NCBI RefSeq assembly: GCF_019703835.1 | Contig: NZ_AP023054.1 | Span: forward strand, 1,550,001 to 1,614,000 | DNA: 64,000 nt | From: Thaumasiovibrio subtropicus | Lineage (GTDB): Bacteria; Pseudomonadota; Gammaproteobacteria; Enterobacterales; Vibrionaceae | Reading direction: 5' to 3' | In this document: positions 48,349 to 59,900 of the stretch, piece after piece | How positions within the stretch are numbered: the first letter of the stretch is position 1 | Layout of the letters: each line of letters opens with the position of its first letter | Notes under the pieces: model-generated | The model's input: the letters and a program-made list of their open reading frames with translations, nothing else | Database searches by the model: none | What the model was told of the DNA's origin: nothing | Program-made: the position numbers and the translations under genes

Positions 48349-49087
48349 TTCTGTTACATTATTCGGAAGGGTCGATTCAGCGTGTCTAGCTTTTCCTTCT
48401 GGCAAAGTGACGCATTTGATCGGTGCAAATGGGAGTGGCAAAAGTTCTTTGTTATTTTGTCTTTCTGGTTTAGTTGACCATTCGGGAAAGGTAGAGTGGG
48501 CTAAGGAGAACATAAAAAACTGGAGCGCGAGTGAGCTATCTTCTTATCGCGGTTACTTTCCTCAAGACGCAAAGCCTGCCTTTGATCTGTCAGTACACCA
48601 GTATTTAAGTACCGTCATTAGTCGCATTGGTCCGGAAAACGCGCAAGCATACCATCAAAAGTTGCCATTTTTTGATGAATACCTTCATATCCTGCCATTA
48701 TTGGACAAGAAAGTGAGTCAATTGTCAGGCGGTGAATGGCAACGCGTAAGATTATTGGCGCATTTTATGCAAGTTTGGCCAAGCTTAAACAAGCACATTC
48801 GTTACGCGTTACTTGATGAACCTATGACGGGACTCGATATTTTGCACCAGTGTAATGTTGAATATTTGATTGGTGAGTTGGCAAATAGCGGTTGTACGGT
48901 TGTGGTTGCTAACCACGATATAAACCAGTCGCTCAAAAGTGCACATCAAATCGTCGCATTACAGGCGGGGCGTGTTATAACCGATGGTAGACCTTTGGAT
49001 GTGTTGACACCGTCATTAGTTAAGCAAGTGTTTGGCGTTGATGCGGAACGCATCTCGATTAACGAATGCCCACACCTCATTTGGTGA
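48335..49087 (+). CDS. btuD: Vitamin B12 ABC importer ATPase BtuD
   Basis: 250 residues (E. coli 249). Walker A GANGSGKSS, signature QLSGGEWQRVRL, Walker B YALLDEPMTGLD, switch His in VVANHDINQS. The RBS (AAGGGGGGAAG) lies inside btuC. With BtuC it forms the B12 importer; btuF is not adjacent. Confidence 0.95.
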   Translation: MLVADSVTLFGRVDSACLAFPSGKVTHLIGANGSGKSSLLFCLSGLVDHSGKVEWAKENIKNWSASELSSYRGYFPQDAKPAFDLSVHQYLSTVISRIGPENAQAYHQKLPFFDEYLHILPLLDKKVSQLSGGEWQRVRLLAHFMQVWPSLNKHIRYALLDEPMTGLDILHQCNVEYLIGELANSGCTVVVANHDINQSLKSAHQIVALQAGRVITDGRPLDVLTPSLVKQVFGVDAERISINECPHLIW

Positions 49088-49110
49088 ATTTTGATTATAA
49101 GCGAGAAGCT

Positions 49111-49719
49111 ATGACAACAAAACTCTACTATTTCCATGATCCAATGTGCAGTTGGTGTTGGGGTTTTAAACCTGTTTGGGAGCAAGTGAAACAGGCGCTC
49201 CCTGAATCGGTTGAGGTGGTGAATATTCTTGGAGGACTTGCACCGGATTCTGATGTCCGCATGAGTACAGAAACTGAAGGCTATATTCGCGCAACTTGGA
49301 AAAAGATTGAAGCTCAGTTAGGGCGACCTTTTAATCATCAGTTTTGGGATGTTTGTGTTCCCAAGCGATCAACGTACCCTGCGTGTCGCGCTGTTATCGC
49401 TGCAAGTGTACAAGGAAAAGAAGAAGAGATGATTGAAGCGATTCAATCGGCCTACTACTTGCGCGCACTAAGCCCTTCTGAGCTCAGAGTCTTACTTTTA
49501 CTGGCTGAGGAATTGGGGCTTGATCAAGCACTTTTCGAAGAGCATATGGAAAGTGATGAGCTTGATGCGTTACTGGCTGAGGAGGTCGCTTTTTATCAGA
49601 AGGCGAATGTCAGTGGCTTTCCTTCGTTAATGTTAGTAAAAGATCAAACGGCATTTCCGCTATTGATAAATTATGAAGAGCCGCGAGTTATTTTGAATCA
49701 GGTCGAAGTACTGCTTTAA
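49111..49719 (+). CDS. DsbA-family thioredoxin-fold protein
   Basis: 202 residues from the ATG at 49111. N-terminal FHDPMCSWCWGF carries a CxxC redox motif (CSWC), and VSGFPSLML supplies the cis-proline loop. No signal peptide, so it is cytoplasmic, like FrnE/2-hydroxychromene isomerase relatives. It starts 23 nt after btuD and may be in the same transcript. Function unknown. Confidence 0.87.
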   Translation: MTTKLYYFHDPMCSWCWGFKPVWEQVKQALPESVEVVNILGGLAPDSDVRMSTETEGYIRATWKKIEAQLGRPFNHQFWDVCVPKRSTYPACRAVIAASVQGKEEEMIEAIQSAYYLRALSPSELRVLLLLAEELGLDQALFEEHMESDELDALLAEEVAFYQKANVSGFPSLMLVKDQTAFPLLINYEEPRVILNQVEVLL

Positions 49720-49725
49720 AATTAA

Positions 49726-49749
49726 CGGCTTACTGAGAGTGGTAAGCCG
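49726..49749. terminator. Hairpin between the DsbA-family and HiPIP genes
   Basis: CGGCTTAC / GTAAGCCG, an 8-bp perfect stem with an 8-nt loop between convergent stops. Confidence 0.6.
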
Positions 49750-49758
49750 CTATTATCA

Positions 49759-50052
49759 CTAAGGTTTAGCTACCCATGCTGAACACCATCCCTCTGCAGA
49801 AACGAGTTTACCGGGAAAGATGGCACAAGGCCGCCATTCATCTCCGTCACTTCCTTGGATTAATGCGCAGTTTGCGCAGTTTCGTCCTTCAATTTTCGAG
49901 CTATGTACGTATTTCAAGGACTTGGCTTGTGCGTCATCAAGGCTGATTTTCGCGGGACTAGCAACAGCCTTTTGGCTGGATAACCCACCTGTACCGACAA
50001 TGATGACGCTACCTAATGCATATTTTAAGAATGCGCGCTTGCTCTTTTCCAT
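49759..50052 (-). CDS. High-potential iron-sulfur protein (HiPIP)
   Basis: 97 residues from the ATG at 50052 (AGGAAG 7 nt upstream). The N-terminus SKRAFLK followed by a hydrophobic stretch resembles a twin-arginine export signal with KR instead of RR. Four cysteines (59, 62, 76, 90) in the pattern C-x2-C-x13-C-x13-C, with the last in GWCSAW, fit a HiPIP 4Fe-4S site. It would be a periplasmic electron carrier. HiPIPs are best known from phototrophs and some heterotrophs; the redox partner is not evident here. Confidence 0.85.
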   Translation of the reverse strand: MEKSKRAFLKYALGSVIIVGTGGLSSQKAVASPAKISLDDAQAKSLKYVHSSKIEGRNCANCALIQGSDGDEWRPCAIFPGKLVSAEGWCSAWVAKP

Positions 50053-50523
50053 TGCAACTTCCTTTATTGTTGTATTCTTCATAAGTATACGAAAGGCATG
50101 AGTAAGCGATTAAATTTCTTGCATATTGCTTCTTATGAACACGTCTAGAGAGTCGGGCTCATGTGCAAAAATAACGGTTCTCATTGAAGCAAAGGTGAGA
50201 TGAGTAAAAATTACACGCTTTTGCCTTGTTGTCATGACACCTTTGTTGAATTAATTGTTGTTAACAGAATGTATTTCGTACTGAAAACTGGTAAGTGACA
50301 GAAAACAGACATGTTAAGGGTCACTAAGATCCTTACGTTGGATCTTGGATCTGAAAATTATTTTGTTACTCATTAAGTTAGAGCGGGTTTCACACATGAG
50401 ACATAGCGTCAAAAAACAGTCTTAAATCTGCTATTTGTGGCTTTATTGTTATGTTTTTGGGCTCAATGTCACGTATACTATTGAGTGTATCAATGCGTAT
50501 TTTAGGTGTCGGAGTACAAACTT
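50053..50523. promoter_or_regulatory. Upstream region of the giant adhesin gene
   Basis: 471 bp without a gene. GTCGGAG about 10 nt before the ATG at 50524 is the likely RBS. A TATACT at about 50474-50479 could be a -10 element, but no well-spaced -35 is visible, so the promoter is not assigned. Confidence 0.35.
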
Positions 50524-50943
50524 ATGGCTGAGTTGAACCAATCAACAGCAAACAATGATGTTAGCCGCGCAATTATTACCCAGGAAGGGGACATCTTGGA
50601 TGTCAATCTGGGCGCTATTCAAGGTGACATTATTGTTGAAACTGACGGTGATAACATTGTTATCGAAAGTGTCACTGATGCAGGTCAGGTTGATATTACG
50701 GATGATGTACAGGCAATTATCGCCGCGATTGAGGCGGGACAGGACCCGACGCAGCAGGGTGATGAGTTCGCTGCAGCGGCGGGTGAAAATCAGGGCTCAA
50801 GCCTGATTGCTGCGGCTGAACTTGTGCGTACAGGTCAAGCCACATTGGCAGAAGCTGGTTTTGATACGGCGGCCATTAGTAACTTAGGTTTCTCAGAGCA
50901 GCAGTTTACCTCACTGATCGATTTTGGCTTTGATGCACTCATT
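50524..50943 (+). other. N-terminal retention module of the adhesin with candidate LapG cleavage site
   Basis: Residues 1-140. After a compact N-terminal fold (RAIITQEGDILDVNLG, GDIIVETDGDNIVI) comes an Ala/Gly-rich linker with AAAAG at residues 83-87 and then GSSLIAAAELVRTGQATL. In LapA, BpfA and FrhA a TAAG/PAAG-type site at this place is cut by the periplasmic protease LapG when c-di-GMP falls, releasing the adhesin. The position and sequence fit; cutting is inferred. Confidence 0.7.
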
Positions 50944-53900
50944 GTTGGAGCTAGCACAACGGAGCCAGGTTCCGAAGATCCGACCATTGCCATTGATGAC
51001 ACTGATACTGTCGATACCGACACGCCAACTTTCTCCGGTACCAGTGACAATATTTCTGGTGATATTACGCTGACGATTACTGATGCCGATAATAATGAGC
51101 AGGAGTTCACCGTAACCCCTAATGCTGATGGTACATGGTCATTTACATTGCCTGAGGATTCAGCTTTGGCTGATGGTGACTTTACCGTCACTGTGTCAGC
51201 TGGTGCTGGTGATGCCGGAACGGTTACTGCGCAAGATACCTTTACCGTATTTGTCAATGATGCACCTACGATTTCAATTGCTCCTCAAAGTGTAACTGAA
51301 AATGATGCTGCTGAAGATGACGTTGTTGCAAATGTCACAACAAACGATCCGGATGCAGGGGCAACATTAACGGTAAGTTTTGCCGATGGTACCAATGCCG
51401 ATGGATATTACGCGCTTGATGCTGATGGCAATGTTGTCTTGACTCAAGCGGGCGCCGATTTCGTTAATGGTGGTGGTACGCTACCTGAAATTTCGCTCGT
51501 TGTTTCAGATGGTACTTTGACGGGTGAAGCTTCAGCGACACCAACAACCAACTTAGTCAACGACACGCCAACCATCACGGTGACAGGTGGCAGTCTTACG
51601 GAAGATGCGACCAATACAGGTGACACGGTAGCAACGTATGTCACCAGTGACGAAGAAAATGAAGCGGTTACCGTCACTATCACCGAAGGCAGCGATCCAA
51701 ACGGTTATTACCAAGTCAATCCAAACGGCACAGTGACATTGACCGAAGCAGGTGCGAACCATATTAATGGCGGCGGCAGCCTGCCAGCCGTTGATTTAAC
51801 CGTAACAGACGGTAACACCAGCTCGACTGACAGTGCAACGCCAGCGGTGACGCCAAACAATGACACCCCAACCATCACGGTGACAGGCGGTAGTCTTACG
51901 GAAGATGCGACCAATACAGGTGACACAGTAGCAACGTATGTCACTAGCGATGAAGAGAACGAAGCGGTTACCGTCACCATCACTGAAGGCAGCGACCCAA
52001 ATGGTTATTATCAAGTCAATCCAAACGGCACAGTCACGTTAACCGAAGCAGGTGCGAGCCACGTGAATGGTGGCGGTAGCCTGCCAGCAGTTGATCTAAC
52101 CGTGAGCGATGGCAATACCAGCTCAACCGATGCTGCCACGCCATCAGTGACAGCAAACAATGACACGCCAACCATCACGGTGACAGGTGGCAGTGTTACT
52201 GAAGATGCGACCAATATAGGTGACACAGTAGCAACGTATGTCACAAGCGATGAAGAGAACGACGCGGTTACCGTCACTATTACCGAAGGCAGCGATCCAA
52301 ACGGCTACTACCAAGTTAATCCAAACGGCACAGTGACACTGACTGAAGCGGGTGCGAACCATGTGAATGGTGGCGGCAGCCTGCCAGCCGTTGATCTAAC
52401 TGTGACGGATGGCAATACCAACTCAACCGACAGTGCAACGCCAGCGGTGACGGCAAACAATGATACGCCAACCATCACGGTGACAGGTGGCAGTGTTACT
52501 GAAGACGCCACTAATGCAGGTGATACCGTCGCAACGTATGTCACCAGTGACGAAGAGAACGACGCAGTTACCGTCACTATTACCGAAGGCAGCGATCCAA
52601 ACGGCTATTACCAAGTCAATCCAAACGGCACAGTGACACTGACTGAAGCAGGTGCGAACCATGTGAATGGCGGCGGCACGTTACCGGCAGTCGATTTAAC
52701 CGTGACGGATGGCAACACCAGCTCGACTGACAGTGCAACGCCAGCGGTGACGCCAAACAATGACACCCCAACCATCACGGTGATAGGTGGCTCTGTCACC
52801 GAAGATGCGACCAATACAGGTGACACAGTAGCAACGTATGTCACCAGTGACGAAGAAAATGAAGCGGTTACCGTCACTATCACCGAAGGCAGCGACCCAA
52901 ATGGTTATTACCAAGTCAATCCAAACGGCACAGTCACGTTAACCGAAGCGGGTGCGAACCATGTGAATGGTGGCGGCAGCCTGCCAGCGGTTGATCTAAC
53001 TGTGACGGATGGCAATACCAGCTCGACCGACAGTGCAACGCCAGCGGTGACGCCAAACAATGACACCCCAACCATCACGGTAACCGGTGGTTCTGTCACC
53101 GAAGATGCGACCAACGCGGGTGATACCGTCGCGACGTATGTCACTAGCGATGAAGAGAACGAATCGGTTAGCGTCACCATCACCGAAGGCAGCGATCCAA
53201 ACGGCTACTACCAAGTTAATCCAAACGGTACAGTGACACTGACTGAAGCAGGTGCGAACCATGTTAATGGCGGCGACAGCCTGCCAGCCGTTGATCTAAC
53301 TGTGACGGATGGCAATACCAGCTCGACCGACAGCGCAACGCCAGCAGTGACAGCAAACAATGACACCCCAACCATCACGGTGACAGGTGGGAGTGTTACT
53401 GAAGACGCCACTAATGCGGGTGACGCGGTGGCGACGTATGTCACTAGCGATGAAGAGAACGACGCGCTAACGGTCACTATTACTGACGGCAGCGATCCAA
53501 ACGGCTATTACCAAGTCAATCCAAACGGCACAGTGACACTGACTGAAGCGGGTGCGAACCATGTGAATGGCGGCGGCACGTTACCGGCGGTTGATTTAAC
53601 CGTGACTGATGGCAACACCAGCTCAACTGACAGTGCAACGCCAGCGGTGACGCCAAACAATGACACCCCAACCATCTCGGTAAACGGTGGCTCTGTTACC
53701 GAAGATGCGACCAACGCGGGTGATACCATCGCGACGTATGTCACTAGCGATGAAGAGAACGACGCGCTAACGGTCACTATTACTGACGGCAGCGATCCAA
53801 ACGGCTACTACCAAGTTAATCCAAACGGCACAGTGACACTGACTGAAGCGGGCGCGAACCATGTCAATGGTGGCGGCAGCCTGCCAGCGGTTGATCTAAC

Positions 53901-56900
53901 CGTGAGCGATGGCAATACCAGCTCAACCGATGCTGCGACGCCTGCAGTGACAGCAAACAATGACACCCCAACCATCACGGTGACAGGTGGCAGTGTTACT
54001 GAAGATGCGACCAACGCAGGTGATACCGTCGCGACGTATGTCACAAGTGATGAAGAGAACGACGCGCTAACGGTCACTATTACTGACGGCAGCGATCCAA
54101 ACGGCTACTACCAAGTCAATCCAAACGGCACAGTCACGTTAACCGAAGCAGGTGCAAACTATGTGAATGGCGGCGGCAGCCTGCCAGTAGTAGATCTAAC
54201 TGTGACGGATGGCAATACCAGCTCGACTGACAGTGCAACGCCAGCGGTGACGCCAAACAATGACACCCCAACCATCACGGTAACCGGTGGTTCTGTCACC
54301 GAAGATGCGACCAACGCGGGTGATACCGTCGCGACGTATGTCACTAGCGATGAAGAGAACGACGCGCTAACGGTCACTATTACTGATGGCAGCGATCCAA
54401 ACGGTTATTACCAAGTCAATCCAAATGGAACAGTCACGTTAACCGAAGCGGGTGCGAACCATGTTAATGGCGGCGGCACGTTGCCGGCAGTCGATTTAAC
54501 CGTGACGGATGGCAACACCAGCGCGACTGACAGTGCAACGCCATCAGTGACAGCAAACAATGACACCCCAACCATCACGGTGACAGGCGGCAGTGTTATT
54601 GAAGATGCGACCAATACAGGTGACACAGTAGCAACGTATGTCACCAGTGACGAAGAGAACGAAGCGGTTACCGTCACTATTACCGAAGGCAGCGATCCAA
54701 ACGGTTATTACCAAGTTAATCCAAACGGCACAGTGACATTGACTGAAGCCGGTGCGAACCATGTTAATGGTGGCGGCAGCCTGCCAGCAGTTGATCTAAC
54801 CGTGAGCGATGGCAATACCAGTTCAACCGATGCTGCCACGCCATCAGTGACGGCAAACAATGACACCCCAACCATCACGGTGACAGGTGGCAGTGTTACT
54901 GAAGATGCGACCAACGCGGGTGATACCGTTGCGACGTATGTCACAAGCGATGAAGAGAACGACGCGCTAACGGTCACTATTACTGACGGTAGCGATCCAA
55001 ACGGCTATTACCAAGTCAATCCAAACGGCACAGTGACACTGACTGAAGCGGGTGCGAACCATGTGAATGGTGGCGGCAGCCTGCCAGCAGTTGATCTAAC
55101 CGTGAGCGATGGCAATACCAGCTCGACTGACAGTGCAACGCCTACTGTTAACGATTTTAGTGTTTCTAAGCCAACGATTGATTTAGTTTCTTCTAGCGAC
55201 AGTGGTAGTAGTGATACAGATAATTTGACCAACGATACAACGCCGACGTTTACGTTAGGAAACATTGATAGTGATGTTGTTACTGTAGAAGTATTCGATG
55301 GCGATACTAAGTTGGGCGATGCTACTCAATCCCAAGATGGTAGTTGGTCATTCACTCCTATTAGCGACCTTGCGGATGGTACCTACAACGTAACTGTGAA
55401 GGTGACTGATGATGCGGGTAATGTTAGTGAAGCAGAGCGGTTGATAATCATTACCGACACAGAAGTGAAAGCACCGACGATCACCATCGCAGGCGATACC
55501 AATAACGATGGTGTGTACAACGCAGAAGAACTTGGAACAGATGGCACCGTGACGGCGACCATCAGCTTGCCAGACGACTTCAATGCGGAAACCGACACGT
55601 TGACCATCAACGGTGAAACCGTGTCTGCGGATGACATCGTCGATGGCAAAGTGACAGTCGAAGTGGCGCCAGAAGGCACCGTGACCGCACAAATCACCGA
55701 TGCGGCGGGTAACGTCTCTGACGAAGCGAGCGAGACAGCGTTGGCAGCGGACACAGAAGTGAAAGCACCGACGATCACCATCGCAGGCGATACCAATAAC
55801 GATGGTGTGTACAACGCAGAAGAACTTGGAACAGATGGCACCGTGACGGCGACCATCAGCTTGCCAGACGACTTCAATGCGGAAACCGACACGTTGACCA
55901 TCAACGGTGAAACCGTGTCTGCGGATGACATCGTCGATGGCAAAGTGACAGTCGAAGTGGCGCCAGAAGGCACCGTGACCGCACAAATCACCGATGCGGC
56001 GGGTAACGTCTCTGACGAAGCGAGCGAGACAGCGTTGGCAGCGGACACAGAAGTGAAAGCACCGACGATCACCATCGCAGGCGATACCAATAACGATGGT
56101 GTGTACAACGCAGAAGAACTTGGAACAGATGGCACCGTGACGGCGACCATCAGCTTGCCAGACGACTTCAATGCGGAAACCGACACGTTGACCATCAACG
56201 GTGAAACCGTGTCTGCGGATGACATCGTCGATGGCAAAGTGACAGTCGAAGTGGCGCCAGAAGGCACCGTGACCGCACAAATCACCGATGCGGCGGGTAA
56301 CGTCTCTGACGAAGCGAGCGAGACAGCGTTGGCAGCGGACACAGAAGTGAAAGCACCGACGATCACCATCGCAGGCGATACCAATAACGATGGTGTGTAC
56401 AACGCAGAAGAACTTGGAACAGATGGCACCGTGACGGCGACCATCAGCTTGCCAGACGACTTCAATGCGGAAACCGACACGTTGACCATCAACGGTGAAA
56501 CCGTGTCTGCGGATGACATCGTCGATGGCAAAGTGACAGTCGAAGTGGCGCCAGAAGGCACCGTGACCGCACAAATCACCGATGCGGCGGGTAACGTCTC
56601 TGACGAAGCGAGCGAGACAGCGTTGGCAGCGGACACAGAAGTGAAAGCACCGACGATCACCATCGCAGGCGATACCAATAACGATGGTGTGTACAACGCA
56701 GAAGAACTTGGAACAGATGGCACCGTGACGGCGACCATCAGCTTGCCAGACGACTTCAATGCGGAAACCGACACGTTGACCATCAACGGTGAAACCGTGT
56801 CTGCGGATGACATCGTCGATGGCAAAGTGACAGTCGAAGTGGCGCCAGAAGGCACCGTGACCGCACAAATCACCGATGCGGCGGGTAACGTCTCTGACGA

Positions 56901-59900
56901 AGCGAGCGAGACAGCGTTGGCAGCGGACACAGAAGTGAAAGCACCGACGATCACCATCGCAGGCGATACCAATAACGATGGTGTGTACAACGCAGAAGAA
57001 CTTGGAACAGATGGCACCGTGACGGCGACCATCAGCTTGCCAGACGACTTCAATGCGGAAACCGACACGTTGACCATCAACGGTGAAACCGTGTCTGCGG
57101 ATGACATCGTCGATGGCAAAGTGACAGTCGAAGTGGCGCCAGAAGGCACCGTGACCGCACAAATCACCGATGCGGCGGGTAACGTCTCTGACGAAGCGAG
57201 CGAGACAGCGTTGGCAGCGGACACAGAAGTGAAAGCACCGACGATCACCATCGCAGGCGATACCAATAACGATGGTGTGTACAACGCAGAAGAACTTGGA
57301 ACAGATGGCACCGTGACGGCGACCATCAGCTTGCCAGACGACTTCAATGCGGAAACCGACACGTTGACCATCAACGGTGAAACCGTGTCTGCGGATGACA
57401 TCGTCGATGGCAAAGTGACAGTCGAAGTGGCGCCAGAAGGCACCGTGACCGCACAAATCACCGATGCGGCGGGTAACGTCTCTGACGAAGCGAGCGAGAC
57501 AGCGTTGGCAGCGGACACAGAAGTGAAAGCACCGACGATCACCATCGCAGGCGATACCAATAACGATGGTGTGTACAACGCAGAAGAACTTGGAACAGAT
57601 GGCACCGTGACGGCGACCATCAGCTTGCCAGACGACTTCAATGCGGAAACCGACACGTTGACCATCAACGGTGAAACCGTGTCTGCGGATGACATCGTCG
57701 ATGGCAAAGTGACAGTCGAAGTGGCGCCAGAAGGCACCGTGACCGCACAAATCACCGATGCGGCGGGTAACGTCTCTGACGAAGCGAGCGAGACAGCGTT
57801 GGCAGCGGACACAGAAGTGAAAGCACCGACGATCACCATCGCAGGCGATACCAATAACGATGGTGTGTACAACGCAGAAGAACTTGGAACAGATGGCACC
57901 GTGACGGCGACCATCAGCTTGCCAGACGACTTCAATGCGGAAACCGACACGTTGACCATCAACGGTGAAACCGTGTCTGCGGATGACATCGTCGATGGCA
58001 AAGTGACAGTCGAAGTGGCGCCAGAAGGCACCGTGACCGCACAAATCACCGATGCGGCGGGTAACGTCTCTGACGAAGCGAGCGAGACAGCGTTGGCAGC
58101 GGACACAGAAGTGAAAGCACCGACGATCACCATCGCAGGCGATACCAATAACGATGGTGTGTACAACGCAGAAGAACTTGGAACAGATGGCACCGTGACG
58201 GCGACCATCAGCTTGCCAGACGACTTCAATGCGGAAACCGACACGTTGACCATCAACGGTGAAACCGTGTCTGCGGATGACATCGTCGATGGCAAAGTGA
58301 CAGTCGAAGTGGCGCCAGAAGGCACCGTGACCGCACAAATCACCGATGCGGCGGGTAACGTCTCTGACGAAGCGAGCGAGACAGCGTTGGCAGCGGACAC
58401 AGAAGTGAAAGCACCGACGATCACCATCGCAGGCGATACCAATAACGATGGTGTGTACAACGCAGAAGAACTTGGAACAGATGGCACCGTGACGGCGACC
58501 ATCAGCTTGCCAGACGACTTCAATGCGGAAACCGACACGTTGACCATCAACGGTGAAACCGTGTCTGCGGATGACATCGTCGATGGCAAAGTGACAGTCG
58601 AAGTGGCGCCAGAAGGCACCGTGACCGCACAAATCACCGATGCGGCGGGTAACGTCTCTGACGAAGCGAGCGAGACAGCGTTGGCAGCGGACACAGAAGT
58701 GAAAGCACCGACGATCACCATCGCAGGCGATACCAATAACGATGGTGTGTACAACGCAGAAGAACTTGGAACAGATGGCACCGTGACGGCGACCATCAGC
58801 TTGCCAGACGACTTCAATGCGGAAACCGACACGTTGACCATCAACGGTGAAACCGTGTCTGCGGATGACATCGTCGATGGCAAAGTGACAGTCGAAGTGG
58901 CGCCAGAAGGCACCGTGACCGCACAAATCACCGATGCGGCGGGTAACGTCTCTGACGAAGCGAGCGAGACAGCGTTGGCAGCGGACACAGAAGTGAAAGC
59001 ACCGACGATCACCATCGCAGGCGATACCAATAACGATGGTGTGTACAACGCAGAAGAACTTGGAACAGATGGCACCGTGACGGCGACCATCAGCTTGCCA
59101 GACGACTTCAATGCGGAAACCGACACGTTGACCATCAACGGTGAAACCGTGTCTGCGGATGACATCGTCGATGGCAAAGTGACAGTCGAAGTGGCGCCAG
59201 AAGGCACCGTGACCGCACAAATCACCGATGCGGCGGGTAACGTCTCTGACGAAGCGAGCGAGACAGCGTTGGCAGCGGACACAGAAGTGAAAGCACCGAC
59301 GATCACCATCGCAGGCGATACCAATAACGATGGTGTGTACAACGCAGAAGAACTTGGAACAGATGGCACCGTGACGGCGACCATCAGCTTGCCAGACGAC
59401 TTCAATGCGGAAACCGACACGTTGACCATCAACGGTGAAACCGTGTCTGCGGATGACATCGTCGATGGCAAAGTGACAGTCGAAGTGGCGCCAGAAGGCA
59501 CCGTGACCGCACAAATCACCGATGCGGCGGGTAACGTCTCTGACGAAGCGAGCGAGACAGCGTTGGCAGCGGACACAGAAGTGAAAGCACCGACGATCAC
59601 CATCGCAGGCGATACCAATAACGATGGTGTGTACAACGCAGAAGAACTTGGAACAGATGGCACCGTGACGGCGACCATCAGCTTGCCAGACGACTTCAAT
59701 GCGGAAACCGACACGTTGACCATCAACGGTGAAACCGTGTCTGCGGATGACATCGTCGATGGCAAAGTGACAGTCGAAGTGGCGCCAGAAGGCACCGTGA
59801 CCGCACAAATCACCGATGCGGCGGGTAACGTCTCTGACGAAGCGAGCGAGACAGCGTTGGCAGCGGACACAGAAGTGAAAGCACCGACGATCACCATCGC

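Noticed and set aside
50835-55265. Many 70-140-codon minus-strand frames across the 300-bp repeats
   Set aside because: Same cause: antisense shadows of the adhesin gene, recurring once per repeat.
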